Assembly (NCBI RefSeq): GCF_028607085.1
Contig: NZ_CP117411.1
Location: 1,364,001 to 1,428,000, forward strand
Length of the DNA: 64,000 nucleotides
DNA from: Sphingomonas naphthae
Lineage (GTDB): Bacteria; Pseudomonadota; Alphaproteobacteria; Sphingomonadales; Sphingomonadaceae
Reading direction: 5' to 3'
Each line of letters opens with the position of its first letter. Position 1 is the stretch's first letter. The notes under the pieces were generated by a model, which was not told the DNA's origin, made no database searches, and saw nothing but the letters and a program-made list of their open reading frames with translations. Below, one piece after another: positions 56,559 through 64,000 of the stretch. The position numbers were made by a program, and so were the translations under genes.

Positions 56559-57467
56559 ATGACAGGCACCGCGCTCGACGACCATCCCGCCCGCCTGGTC
56601 GCGGCCGATTGGGCGGCGCATCTGGCGCGGGATCGGCGGCGGTCGGTGCATACGGTGCGGGCCTATGTCGCGGCGGCGCATCGGTTGATCGGATTTCTCG
56701 GGCGGCATCGTGCCGGCGCGATCGGCAAGGCGGGGCTGGCCGATGTCGCGCAGGCGGAGTTGCGCGCCTATCTGGCCGAGCGGCGGCAGGACGGGTTGGC
56801 CAATGCGTCGGCCGCGCGGGAATTGTCGGCGTTGCGCGGATTTCTCGCCTTCGCGGGCGATGGCGCGCCGCGCATGGCGGGGCCGAGGGTGAAGAAAGGC
56901 ATCCCCCGGCCGATCGCCCCGGATGATGCGATCGGCTTGGCTGAGGATCTCGACGAGACCGCTTCGCTGCCGTGGATCGGCGCGCGGGATTTCGCGGTGC
57001 TGCTGCTGCTCTACGGGGCCGGCCTGCGCATCGGCGAGGCGCTGGGGCTGACCGCAGCCGCGCTGCCTTTGGGCGAGACGCTCGTCGTCACCGGCAAGCG
57101 CGCCAAGACGCGGGTGGTGCCGCTGATCGCGCCGGTGCGGGACGCGGTTCAGGCCTATGTCGATCTCTGCCCTTACCCGCTGTCACGCGATCTGCCGCTG
57201 TTCCGGGGGGCGCGGGGCGGGGGCTTGTCGGCGGACGTGATCCGCCGGTCGGTGCGCGGGGCGCGGGTACGGTTGGGCCTGAACGATCGCACCACGCCGC
57301 ACGCGCTGCGCCACAGTTTCGCGACGCATCTGCTGGGGCGGGGCGCGGATTTGCGCTCGTTGCAGGAGCTGCTCGGCCATGCCAGCCTGTCCTCGACGCA
57401 GGTCTATACCGGTGTCGATGCGGCGCATCTGCTAGATATCTACAGGAATGCGCACCCCCGCGCCTGA
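56559..57467 (+). CDS. xerC: Tyrosine recombinase XerC
   Basis: 302 residues; with XerD resolves chromosome dimers at dif. N-terminal SAM-like DNA-binding domain (RSVHTVRAYVAAAHRLIGFL), catalytic domain with Arg in GAGLRIGEALGL, Lys in TGKRAKTRVVPL, HxxR in HALRHSFATHLLGRG, His in LLGHASLSSTQ and the nucleophile Tyr in QVYTGVD (~283). Full-length with no integron-type features. 40 bp before dnaE. Confidence 0.94.
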   Translation: MTGTALDDHPARLVAADWAAHLARDRRRSVHTVRAYVAAAHRLIGFLGRHRAGAIGKAGLADVAQAELRAYLAERRQDGLANASAARELSALRGFLAFAGDGAPRMAGPRVKKGIPRPIAPDDAIGLAEDLDETASLPWIGARDFAVLLLLYGAGLRIGEALGLTAAALPLGETLVVTGKRAKTRVVPLIAPVRDAVQAYVDLCPYPLSRDLPLFRGARGGGLSADVIRRSVRGARVRLGLNDRTTPHALRHSFATHLLGRGADLRSLQELLGHASLSSTQVYTGVDAAHLLDIYRNAHPRA

Positions 57468-57507
57468 CGGGGTTTTCCGAATCGGCCGCCGTCCCCATAG
57501 TCCGGCA

Positions 57508-60500
57508 ATGACGGCGTTCGTGCCCCTCCGCATCTTTTCGGCCTACACCATGCTCGAAGGGTCGATCGACCCCAAGGAGATTGCGTCGGCCTCGCGCAAG
57601 CTGGGCTTCCCGGCGGCGGCGATCACCGATCGTAACGGCCTGTATGGCGCGATGGCCTATTCGGACGCGGCGGCGAAATCGGGCGTGCAGCCCGTCATAG
57701 GCGCGATGCTGGCGGTGGCGCGACCCGGCACGCCCGAGGGCAAGCCGGCGCTGCTCGACTGGCTGGCGCTCTACGCGCAGGACAAGGCCGGTTACGACAA
57801 TCTGTGCGCGCTCGTCAGCCAGGCGCACCTCGCCCGGCCGCCGCACGAGCCGGCGCATGTCGCGATGGGCGATCTCGAGGGCCGCACCGATGGCCTGATC
57901 GCGCTGACGGCGGGCGGGGAGGGCGGCATCGCCCGGCTCTTCGCCGAGGATCAGCCTGCTGGCGCGCGAGCCTATTGCACCCGGCTGGAAGGGTTGTTCC
58001 CCCAGCGGCTCTACATCGAACTCGCCCGGCGCGGTGATCGGGTGGAGGAGCGCGCCGAGGACGAACTGGTCGCGCTCGCCTATGATCATGATCTGCCCTT
58101 GGTCGCGACCAACCCGGCCTTTTTTGCCGAGCCCGGCTTCCACGCCGCGCACGATGCCATGCTGTGCATCGCGGGATCGGCCTATGTGGATCAGGACGAG
58201 CGGGCGCGGTCGTCGCCCGATACCTGGCTGAAGCCCGCCGACGAGATGGCGCGGCTGTTCGCCGATCTGCCCGAGGCGATCGCCAATACGCTGGTCGTGG
58301 CCGAACGCTGCGCGGTGGCGGCGCCCAAGCGCAAGCCGATCCTGCCGAGCCTCGCCGGCGATCGCGAGGCGGAATCCGAACAATTGCGGGTGGATTCGCG
58401 CGCCGGCCTCGCCCTGCGGCTCGCCGGGCGGACCTTGAGCGACATGGAGCGCGCGGCCTATTTCGAACGGCTCGATTTCGAGCTGGACGTGATCGTCGGC
58501 ATGGGCTTTCCGGGTTACTTCCTGATCGTCGCCGACTTCATCAAATGGGCGAAGGAACAGGATATTCCGGTAGGGCCGGGGCGCGGATCGGGCGCCGGCT
58601 CGGTCGTCGCCTGGGCGCTCACCATCACCGATCTCGATCCGCTGCGGCTGGGCCTGCTGTTCGAACGCTTCCTCAATCCCGAGCGCGTGTCGATGCCCGA
58701 CTTCGACATCGATTTCTGCGAAACGCGGCGTGGCGAGGTCATCAGCTACGTCCAGAAGAAATATGGCGCCGATCATGTGGCGCAGATCATCACCTTCGGG
58801 CGGCTGAAGGCGCGCGCGGTGCTGAAGGATACCGGCCGCGTGCTCCAGATGAGCTACGGCCAGGTCGATCGCCTCGCCAAGCTGGTGCCCAACCACCCGA
58901 CCGACCCGTGGACGCTCGGCCGCGCCCTCAACGGCGTGTCGGAACTGGCGCAGGAATATAAGAACGACAAGGATGTACGGCGGCTATTTGATCTGGCGGG
59001 TAAGCTGGAAGGGCTGCCGCGCCACAGCTCGACCCATGCCGCCGGCGTGGTGATCGGCGATCGGCCGCTCGATCAACTCGTCCCGCTCTACCGCGATCCG
59101 CGCTCCGATTTCCCGGTCACCCAGTTCGACATGAAATATGTCGAAGGCGCGGGGTTGGTGAAGTTCGACTTCCTCGGCCTCAAGACGCTATCGGTGTTGC
59201 AGAAGGCGGTCGAGATGCTCGCAAAGCGCGGCGTGACGGTCGATCTGCCCGCGCTCGAATGGGACGATCCGGCGGTCTATGCCCTGCTCCAGAAGGGCGA
59301 CACGGTCGGGGTGTTCCAGCTGGAATCGGAAGGGATGCGGCGGACGCTGGCGGCCGTCCGCCCGACCAATTTCGAGGATATCATCGCGCTGGTGTCGCTC
59401 TACCGGCCCGGCCCGATGGACAATATCCCGATGTTCGGCGCCCGCAAGAACGGCCGGGAAGAGATTGAATATCCCCACATCCTGCTCGAACCGATCCTGA
59501 AGGAGACCTACGGGATCTTCGTCTATCAGGAACAGGTGATGCAGGCCGCGCAGATCCTGGCGGGCTATTCGCTGGGCGGCGCCGACATGCTCCGCCGCGC
59601 GATGGGCAAGAAGGTGCAGGCGGAGATGGATGCCCAGCGGAGCATCTTCGTCGAGGGCTGCGCCTCGGTGAACGCCATCCCGGCGGCCAAGGCCAACGAG
59701 CTGTTCGACCTGATCGACAAATTCGCGGGCTACGGCTTCAACAAGAGCCACGCGGCCGCCTATGCGCTGGTCGCCTATCATACGGCGTGGATGAAGGCGC
59801 ACCACAAGCCGGAATTCTATGCCGCTTCCATGTGTTACGACATGGCCTTGACGGACAAGCTCACCATCTTCGTCGACGATATGCGGCGGTTGGGGGTGGA
59901 ATGCCTCGGCCCGGACGTGAACCATAGCGAGGCGGAATATACGGTCGAGGCGGGGAAGGTCCGCTACGCCTTGGGCGCGCTCAAGAATGTCGGCGAGAAG
60001 GCGATGGAACAGCTGGTCGCCGAGCGGTCGGCCAACGGGCGCTTCACCTCGCTCGACGACTTCGCCAACCGGGTCGATCCCAAGCTGCTCAACCGCCGCC
60101 AGATCGAAAGCCTCGCCGCGGGGGGGGCATTCGATTCGATCGATCCCGATCGCGCGCAGGTGCATGGCGGGGCCGAGACGATCCTCGCTCATGCCGCCTC
60201 GGCGCATGGCGAGCGCGAGAGCGGGCAGGGCGGGCTGTTCGGCGACGCCGGCACCGGCACGAGCGCGATCCGCTTGCCCAAGGTGGCGCATTGGAGCCTC
60301 GCCGAGCGGATGTCGGCGGAGAAGGACGCTTTCGGCTTCTACTTCTCGGCGCACCCGACCGATCGCTATCGCCATCTGTCCGACGCTTATGGGGTCAAGA
60401 GCTTCGCCGATCTGGGATCGGTGCCGAGCTTCGAGGTGACCTATGACGATCGCGGCAAGCGCAGCGAGGCGCCGACCTGGAAGATGGCCGCGCTGGTCGA

Positions 60501-60993
60501 GGATGCGCGCTGGCGCACCTCCGCCAAGGGGCGGCGCTACATGATGGCGACCTGCTCGGACGCCTCGGGCCAGTTCATCGCGACCTGCTTCGACGATCTC
60601 GTCTCGGCCGATCTGGAGCAGGCGGCCAAGGCGGGCGGCTGCGGGCTGCTGACGGTCGAGGTGGATCGCCGCCCCGGCGAGGAAACGCCGAGGGTGACGA
60701 TCCGGGGGGTCCAGCCGTTCGAGGGCATGGCGACGACCGTGCGCCTGCGCCTGACGATCGAGACCGACGACCCACGGGCGCTGCCGGCGCTGGCGCAACT
60801 GGTGGCCGGCGCGCGCGGCGGGCGGGGCGAAATCCGGCTGATCGCGCACCTGCCCGATGGGGGCATCCTGCCGATGGCGCTGGGTGGGGATTTCCAGTTG
60901 GATGCCGAACTGGCCGCGCGGATCGAGCGGTTGCCGAGGGTTACGACGACCCTGGCGACAGTGCCGGTGCCGTCGCTACGGATGGTTTCCTGA
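57508..60993 (+). CDS. dnaE: DNA polymerase III alpha subunit
   Basis: 1161 residues from ATG 57508 (a frame start at 57448 overlaps xerC). Replicative polymerase. N-terminal PHP domain whose usual first metal-site His is replaced (LRIFSAYT rather than LRVHSxYS), so no PHP exonuclease is expected, as in E. coli. Catalytic Asp residues in MPDFDIDFCETRRGEV (~396-411) and KFDFLGLKTL (~551), GPGRGSGAGSVVAW, FNKSHAAAYALVAYHTAWMK, then HhH and an OB fold near the end. Confidence 0.96.
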   Translation: MTAFVPLRIFSAYTMLEGSIDPKEIASASRKLGFPAAAITDRNGLYGAMAYSDAAAKSGVQPVIGAMLAVARPGTPEGKPALLDWLALYAQDKAGYDNLCALVSQAHLARPPHEPAHVAMGDLEGRTDGLIALTAGGEGGIARLFAEDQPAGARAYCTRLEGLFPQRLYIELARRGDRVEERAEDELVALAYDHDLPLVATNPAFFAEPGFHAAHDAMLCIAGSAYVDQDERARSSPDTWLKPADEMARLFADLPEAIANTLVVAERCAVAAPKRKPILPSLAGDREAESEQLRVDSRAGLALRLAGRTLSDMERAAYFERLDFELDVIVGMGFPGYFLIVADFIKWAKEQDIPVGPGRGSGAGSVVAWALTITDLDPLRLGLLFERFLNPERVSMPDFDIDFCETRRGEVISYVQKKYGADHVAQIITFGRLKARAVLKDTGRVLQMSYGQVDRLAKLVPNHPTDPWTLGRALNGVSELAQEYKNDKDVRRLFDLAGKLEGLPRHSSTHAAGVVIGDRPLDQLVPLYRDPRSDFPVTQFDMKYVEGAGLVKFDFLGLKTLSVLQKAVEMLAKRGVTVDLPALEWDDPAVYALLQKGDTVGVFQLESEGMRRTLAAVRPTNFEDIIALVSLYRPGPMDNIPMFGARKNGREEIEYPHILLEPILKETYGIFVYQEQVMQAAQILAGYSLGGADMLRRAMGKKVQAEMDAQRSIFVEGCASVNAIPAAKANELFDLIDKFAGYGFNKSHAAAYALVAYHTAWMKAHHKPEFYAASMCYDMALTDKLTIFVDDMRRLGVECLGPDVNHSEAEYTVEAGKVRYALGALKNVGEKAMEQLVAERSANGRFTSLDDFANRVDPKLLNRRQIESLAAGGAFDSIDPDRAQVHGGAETILAHAASAHGERESGQGGLFGDAGTGTSAIRLPKVAHWSLAERMSAEKDAFGFYFSAHPTDRYRHLSDAYGVKSFADLGSVPSFEVTYDDRGKRSEAPTWKMAALVEDARWRTSAKGRRYMMATCSDASGQFIATCFDDLVSADLEQAAKAGGCGLLTVEVDRRPGEETPRVTIRGVQPFEGMATTVRLRLTIETDDPRALPALAQLVAGARGGRGEIRLIAHLPDGGILPMALGGDFQLDAELAARIERLPRVTTTLATVPVPSLRMVS

Positions 60994-61002
60994 CCCCTAC
61001 AC

Positions 61003-61088
61003 CCGTTCGTCCCGAGCGCAGTCGAGGGACGTGGCCCCAAATGGTGTCGCCCAGTCGCCCGTCCTTCGACTTCGCTCAGGCCGAACGG
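61003..61088. repeat. Palindromic dispersed repeat, family A copy 4
   Basis: Arms 61003-61031 and 61062-61088 with several mismatches, between the convergent dnaE and radical SAM genes. Confidence 0.85.
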
Positions 61089-61105
61089 GGGATATCTGGC
61101 GCCCT

Positions 61106-62179
61106 TCAAAACAGGTTCAGTTGCGGCCCCTGTGGCGGCACGAACAGGTCCGTCCTGATCCTGAACCGCTCCCGATTGAGGCCATGGCGTTTGCAGGCGA
61201 TCTGGAAGCGGCCGCGCATCAGATCGGCCCAGGGGCCGGTGCCGCGCATCCGGGTGAAGAAATTGGGGTCGTTCTCCCGCCCGTCGCGGATCGAGGTGAT
61301 GATCGACATGACCTTGCCGGCGCGATCGGGGTGGTGCGCCTCCAGCCACGCCCGGAACAGCGGCGCCACCTCGTGCGGCAGGCGGACGGGCAGGAAGAAA
61401 GCGGAACGGGCGCCGTGGGCGGCGGCGGCCTCGATGATATGCTCCATCTCGTGATCGGTGATCGCGGGGATGACGGGGGCGAGCGACACGAAGGTCGGCA
61501 CGCCCGCATCCGACAGTGCCTTGACCGCCGCCAGCCGGCGGGCGGGGTGCGGCGCGCGCGGTTCCAGCGTGCGCGCGGTCGCCGGATCGATCGTCGGGAT
61601 CGACATCGCCACCGCGACCAGCCCGCGCGCGGCCATCGGCGCCAGGATATCGAGATCGCGCACCACCCGGTTGGATTTGGTGGTGATGGTGCAGCCGTGG
61701 CCATGTTCGGCGAGGATTTCCAGCAGTTGGCGGGTCAGGTGATAGCGGCCCTCGATCGGCTGATAGGGATCGGTGTTGGTGCCCATCGCGATCGGCTTCG
61801 GCTCATAGCCGCGCTTCCCCAATTCGGCGCGGAGGAGGGCGGGGGCATCGGGCTTGGCGAACAGCTTCGTCTCGAAATCGAGGCCGGGCGACAGATCGTG
61901 GAAGGCGTGGGTCGGCCGGGCGAAGCAATAGATGCAGCCATGCTCGCATCCGCGATAGGCGTTGATCGAGCGATCGAAGCCTATGTCGGGGGAGTTGTTC
62001 TTGGTGATGATCGTGCGCGGCGTCTCGTGCGCCACGGTAGTCCGCAGCGGGGGCAGATCGCCGTCGATCGCGCCGCGATCGTCGAGCCAGTCGCCATCCT
62101 CCTCCCGCGCCTTCAGGTTGAAGCGGGTGGAAACTTCGTTGACCGTGGCGCCACGGCCGCCTGTCGCGATCGAAGGCAT
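61106..62179 (-). CDS. PA0069/COG1533 family radical SAM protein
   Basis: 357 residues from ATG 62179 (MPSIATGGRG). Radical SAM cluster motif CEHGCIYCF in GCEHGCIYCFARPTHAFHDL; GTNTDPYQPIEGRYHLTRQL and TTKSNRVVRDLDIL follow. COG1533 includes the spore photoproduct lyase SplB and uncharacterised relatives. No clear ribosome site, but a -10-like TATACC ends six bases before the ATG, which would allow a leaderless message. A LexA-type box (62195-62209) lies 15 bases before the ATG. Substrate unknown. Confidence 0.9.
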   Translation of the reverse strand: MPSIATGGRGATVNEVSTRFNLKAREEDGDWLDDRGAIDGDLPPLRTTVAHETPRTIITKNNSPDIGFDRSINAYRGCEHGCIYCFARPTHAFHDLSPGLDFETKLFAKPDAPALLRAELGKRGYEPKPIAMGTNTDPYQPIEGRYHLTRQLLEILAEHGHGCTITTKSNRVVRDLDILAPMAARGLVAVAMSIPTIDPATARTLEPRAPHPARRLAAVKALSDAGVPTFVSLAPVIPAITDHEMEHIIEAAAAHGARSAFFLPVRLPHEVAPLFRAWLEAHHPDRAGKVMSIITSIRDGRENDPNFFTRMRGTGPWADLMRGRFQIACKRHGLNRERFRIRTDLFVPPQGPQLNLF

Positions 62180-62194
62180 GGCATCGGTATAACG

Positions 62195-62209
62195 GAACAA
62201 AAGAAGAAC
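62195..62209 (-). promoter_or_regulatory. Candidate LexA box before the radical SAM gene
   Basis: On the minus strand GTTC, seven bases, GTTC (plus strand GAAC 62195-62198 and 62206-62209), the same operator form as at recA. It lies between a possible -35 TTGCGT (62213-62208) and -10 TATACC (62191-62186), so LexA would block RNA polymerase. The divergent adh gene starts 85 bp away. Confidence 0.6.
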
Positions 62210-62293
62210 GCAATCGTTTCCGCGATCGGCGGGTTGGTTTTGTCGGCCTGCCCCGGCTAAAGCCCCGGCGACACATCTGCGGAGACAAGCCCC

Positions 62294-63406
62294 ATGAAGA
62301 CCCGTGCCGCCGTCGCGTTCGAGGCGAAGCAGCCGCTGGAGATCGTCGAGGTCGATCTGGAGGGGCCGAAGGCCGGCGAGGTGCTGGTCGAGATCATGGC
62401 GACCGGCATCTGCCACACCGATTCCTACACGCTCGACGGGCTCGACAGCGAAGGGATCTTCCCCAGCATCCTCGGCCACGAGGGCGCGGGCATCGTGCGC
62501 GAGGTGGGGCCGGGCGTGACCAGCGTGGTGCCGGGCGACCATGTCATCCCGCTCTACACGCCCGAATGCCGCCAGTGTAAATCGTGCCTCAGCGGCAAGA
62601 CCAACCTGTGTACCGCGATCCGCGCGACGCAGGGCAAGGGGCTGATGCCCGACGGCACCACCCGCTTCAGCTACAAGGGCCAGCCGATCTTCCACTACAT
62701 GGGCTGCTCGACCTTCTCGAACTTCACCGTCCTGCCCGAGATTGCGGTCGCCAAGATTCGCACCGACGCGCCGTTCCAGACGAGCTGCTACATCGGCTGC
62801 GGCGTCACGACCGGGGTTGGCGCGGTGGTCAATACCGCCAAGGTGCAGGTCGGCGAGACGGTCGTGGTGTTCGGGCTCGGCGGTATCGGCCTGAACGTGA
62901 TCCAGGGCGCGCGGATGGTGGGGGCGGACGTGATCGTCGGCGTCGATCTCAACCCCGATCGCGAGGCATGGGGCCGCCAGTTCGGCATGACCCATTTCAT
63001 CAACGGCACGGGCAAGAGCCGCGATCAGGTGATCGCCGAGGTGCTGGCGCTGACCGACGGCGGCGCCGACTACAGCTTCGACGCGACCGGCAATACCGAG
63101 GTGATGCGGACGGCGCTGGAATGCTGCCATCGCGGCTGGGGCGAGAGCATCATCATCGGCGTGGCGGAGGCCGGGAAGGAGATCGCGACCCGGCCATTCC
63201 AGCTCGTCACGGGCCGGGTGTGGAAGGGCACGGCCTTCGGCGGCGCCAAGGGCCGGACCGACGTGCCCAAGATCGTCGACTGGTACATGAACGGCAAGAT
63301 CGATATCGACCCGATGATAACCCACGTCCTCACGCTGGACGAAATCAACAAAGGGTTCGATCTGATGCACGCGGGTGAAAGCATCCGCTCCGTCGTGGTC
63401 TACTAG
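62294..63406 (+). CDS. frmA: S-(hydroxymethyl)glutathione dehydrogenase, class III alcohol dehydrogenase
   Basis: 370 residues. Oxidises S-hydroxymethylglutathione formed from formaldehyde, using NAD. Catalytic Zn site: [14 protein letters not shown] and [12 protein letters not shown]; structural Zn cysteines in [19 protein letters not shown]; third Zn ligand in [15 protein letters not shown]; Rossmann motif [15 protein letters not shown]. Head of a plus-strand operon with a VOC protein and S-formylglutathione hydrolase. Confidence 0.95.
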   Translation: MKTRAAVAFEAKQPLEIVEVDLEGPKAGEVLVEIMATGICHTDSYTLDGLDSEGIFPSILGHEGAGIVREVGPGVTSVVPGDHVIPLYTPECRQCKSCLSGKTNLCTAIRATQGKGLMPDGTTRFSYKGQPIFHYMGCSTFSNFTVLPEIAVAKIRTDAPFQTSCYIGCGVTTGVGAVVNTAKVQVGETVVVFGLGGIGLNVIQGARMVGADVIVGVDLNPDREAWGRQFGMTHFINGTGKSRDQVIAEVLALTDGGADYSFDATGNTEVMRTALECCHRGWGESIIIGVAEAGKEIATRPFQLVTGRVWKGTAFGGAKGRTDVPKIVDWYMNGKIDIDPMITHVLTLDEINKGFDLMHAGESIRSVVVY

Positions 63407-63420
63407 GGGAGACAGAAACG

Positions 63421-63804
63421 ATGTTCAGTCATGTGATGTTGGGCGCCGCCGATATCGAGGCGTCCAAGACCTTCTACGATGCGGTGCTGGGCGCGCTCGG
63501 CATCAAACCGGGGATGAGCGATCCCAAGGGACGCGTCGCCTATCTGCATCCGGGCGGCACCTTCCTGCTGACCCTGCCGATCAACGGCGAGCCGGCGTCC
63601 TGCGCCAACGGCGGCACGATCGGCTTCGCGGCGTCGTCACCGGAGGCGGCCGATGCGTGGCACGCGGCGGGCGTGGCGAACGGCGGCACCCCGTGCGAGG
63701 ACCCGCCCGGCGTACGCGAATCGCCGTTCGGCAAGCTCTACCTCGCCTATCTGCGCGATCCGGCGGGCAACAAGATCTGCGCCATGCACCCCGTGGCGGC
63801 CTGA
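63421..63804 (+). CDS. VOC family protein (glyoxalase-like)
   Basis: 127 residues. Vicinal-oxygen-chelate fold: FSHVMLGAADIEASKTFYDA at the start, GTIGFAASSPEAADAWHAAG, and YLAYLRDPAGNKICAMHP at the end. The metal-site positions include the N-terminal His and the C-terminal region residues. Between frmA and S-formylglutathione hydrolase, overlapping the latter (TGATG), so it probably works in the same glutathione-dependent detoxification. Reaction unknown. Confidence 0.88.
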   Translation: MFSHVMLGAADIEASKTFYDAVLGALGIKPGMSDPKGRVAYLHPGGTFLLTLPINGEPASCANGGTIGFAASSPEAADAWHAAGVANGGTPCEDPPGVRESPFGKLYLAYLRDPAGNKICAMHPVAA

Positions 63805-64000
63805 TGGAGACCGTCTCGGTCACGAAGGCGTTCGGGGGCACGCAGGGCGTCTACCGCCATGCCTCCACCGCGACGGGCACGGACATGACCTTCTCGGTCT
63901 ATGTCCCGCCCCATGCGGAGGGGATGAAGCTGCCGGTGGTGTGGTATCTGTCGGGCCTCACCTGCACCCACGCCAACGTGACCGAGAAGGGCGAGTTTCG
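63804..64000 (+). CDS. S-formylglutathione hydrolase, N-terminal part
   Basis: The gene starts at ATG 63804, overlapping the VOC stop, and runs off the window after ~65 codons. The N-terminus reads GVYRHASTATGTDMTFSVYV PPHAEG in adjoining segments, then LPVVWYLSGLTCTHANVTEK, the oxyanion-hole SGLTC motif of FGH/esterase D. Hydrolyses S-formylglutathione to formate and glutathione, the step after FrmA. The catalytic Ser lies beyond the window. Confidence 0.9.
   Translation, partial: METVSVTKAFGGTQGVYRHASTATGTDMTFSVYVPPHAEGMKLPVVWYLSGLTCTHANVTEKGEF

Overview
The window reads as chromosomal DNA of a sphingomonad-like alphaproteobacterium. The basis is very G+C-rich coding, the alphaproteobacterial block dusB-ntrB-ntrC-ntrY-ntrX next to a fused ispDF, a CckA-type hybrid kinase beside smpB, a recA gene preceded by the alphaproteobacterial LexA box (GTTC-N7-GTTC), and protein sequences of sphingomonad flavour. 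No tRNA, rRNA, CRISPR, prophage or transposase gene was recognised. The genus is inference.

Positions 1-20300 are a capsule/exopolysaccharide locus. It holds two FkbM/Methyltransf_22-type methyltransferases (one fused to an acetyltransferase), two large divergent GT4 glycosyltransferases sharing an extra C-terminal domain, and a complete ABC-transporter export set in the order kpsT-kpsD(BexD/CtrA type)-kpsM-kpsE on the minus strand. Divergent from it is an operon of two paralogous glycosyltransferases and an unrecognised protein. kdsA (Kdo-8-phosphate synthase) follows, then kpsC-kpsS and a fifth glycosyltransferase. Together these would make Kdo, build a Kdo linker on a lipid, assemble the glycan and export it. 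KpsC is short in its first module.

Positions 20300-33600 are housekeeping and small accessory genes: dnaK-dnaJ with a heat-shock-like promoter and an HExxH protein downstream, a PCu(A)C copper chaperone, an M28 peptidase with a ModE-type regulator, ettA, a low-G+C orphan gene, a yeast-type cytosine deaminase, a Uma2 nuclease-fold protein, carbonic anhydrase, lipA, a Coq10/RatA-like protein and pncC.

Positions 33600-51900 carry ispDF, dusB, the two nitrogen two-component pairs ntrBC and ntrYX, greB, slt, dapA, smpB, a DUF2062 protein, cckA, a single-domain response regulator and recA. Positions 52380-64000 carry a DUF4350-like secreted protein, a CcdC-like membrane protein, an M20 peptidase, a TalC-type transaldolase, xerC, dnaE, a COG1533/PA0069-type radical SAM gene with its own candidate LexA box, and a glutathione-dependent formaldehyde detoxification operon (class III alcohol dehydrogenase, VOC protein, start of S-formylglutathione hydrolase) that runs off the end.

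Intergenic spaces are rich in palindromic REP-like repeats of several families, and one repeat arm has grown into a CTCCTGC heptamer array. I found no clear new defence or mobile system. The best leads are the LexA box at the radical SAM gene, the shortened KpsC with kdsA inside the capsule locus, the shared extra domain of the divergent glycosyltransferases, the NtrX lacking GAFTGA, and the A+T-richer orphan gene tucked between ettA and the deaminase.
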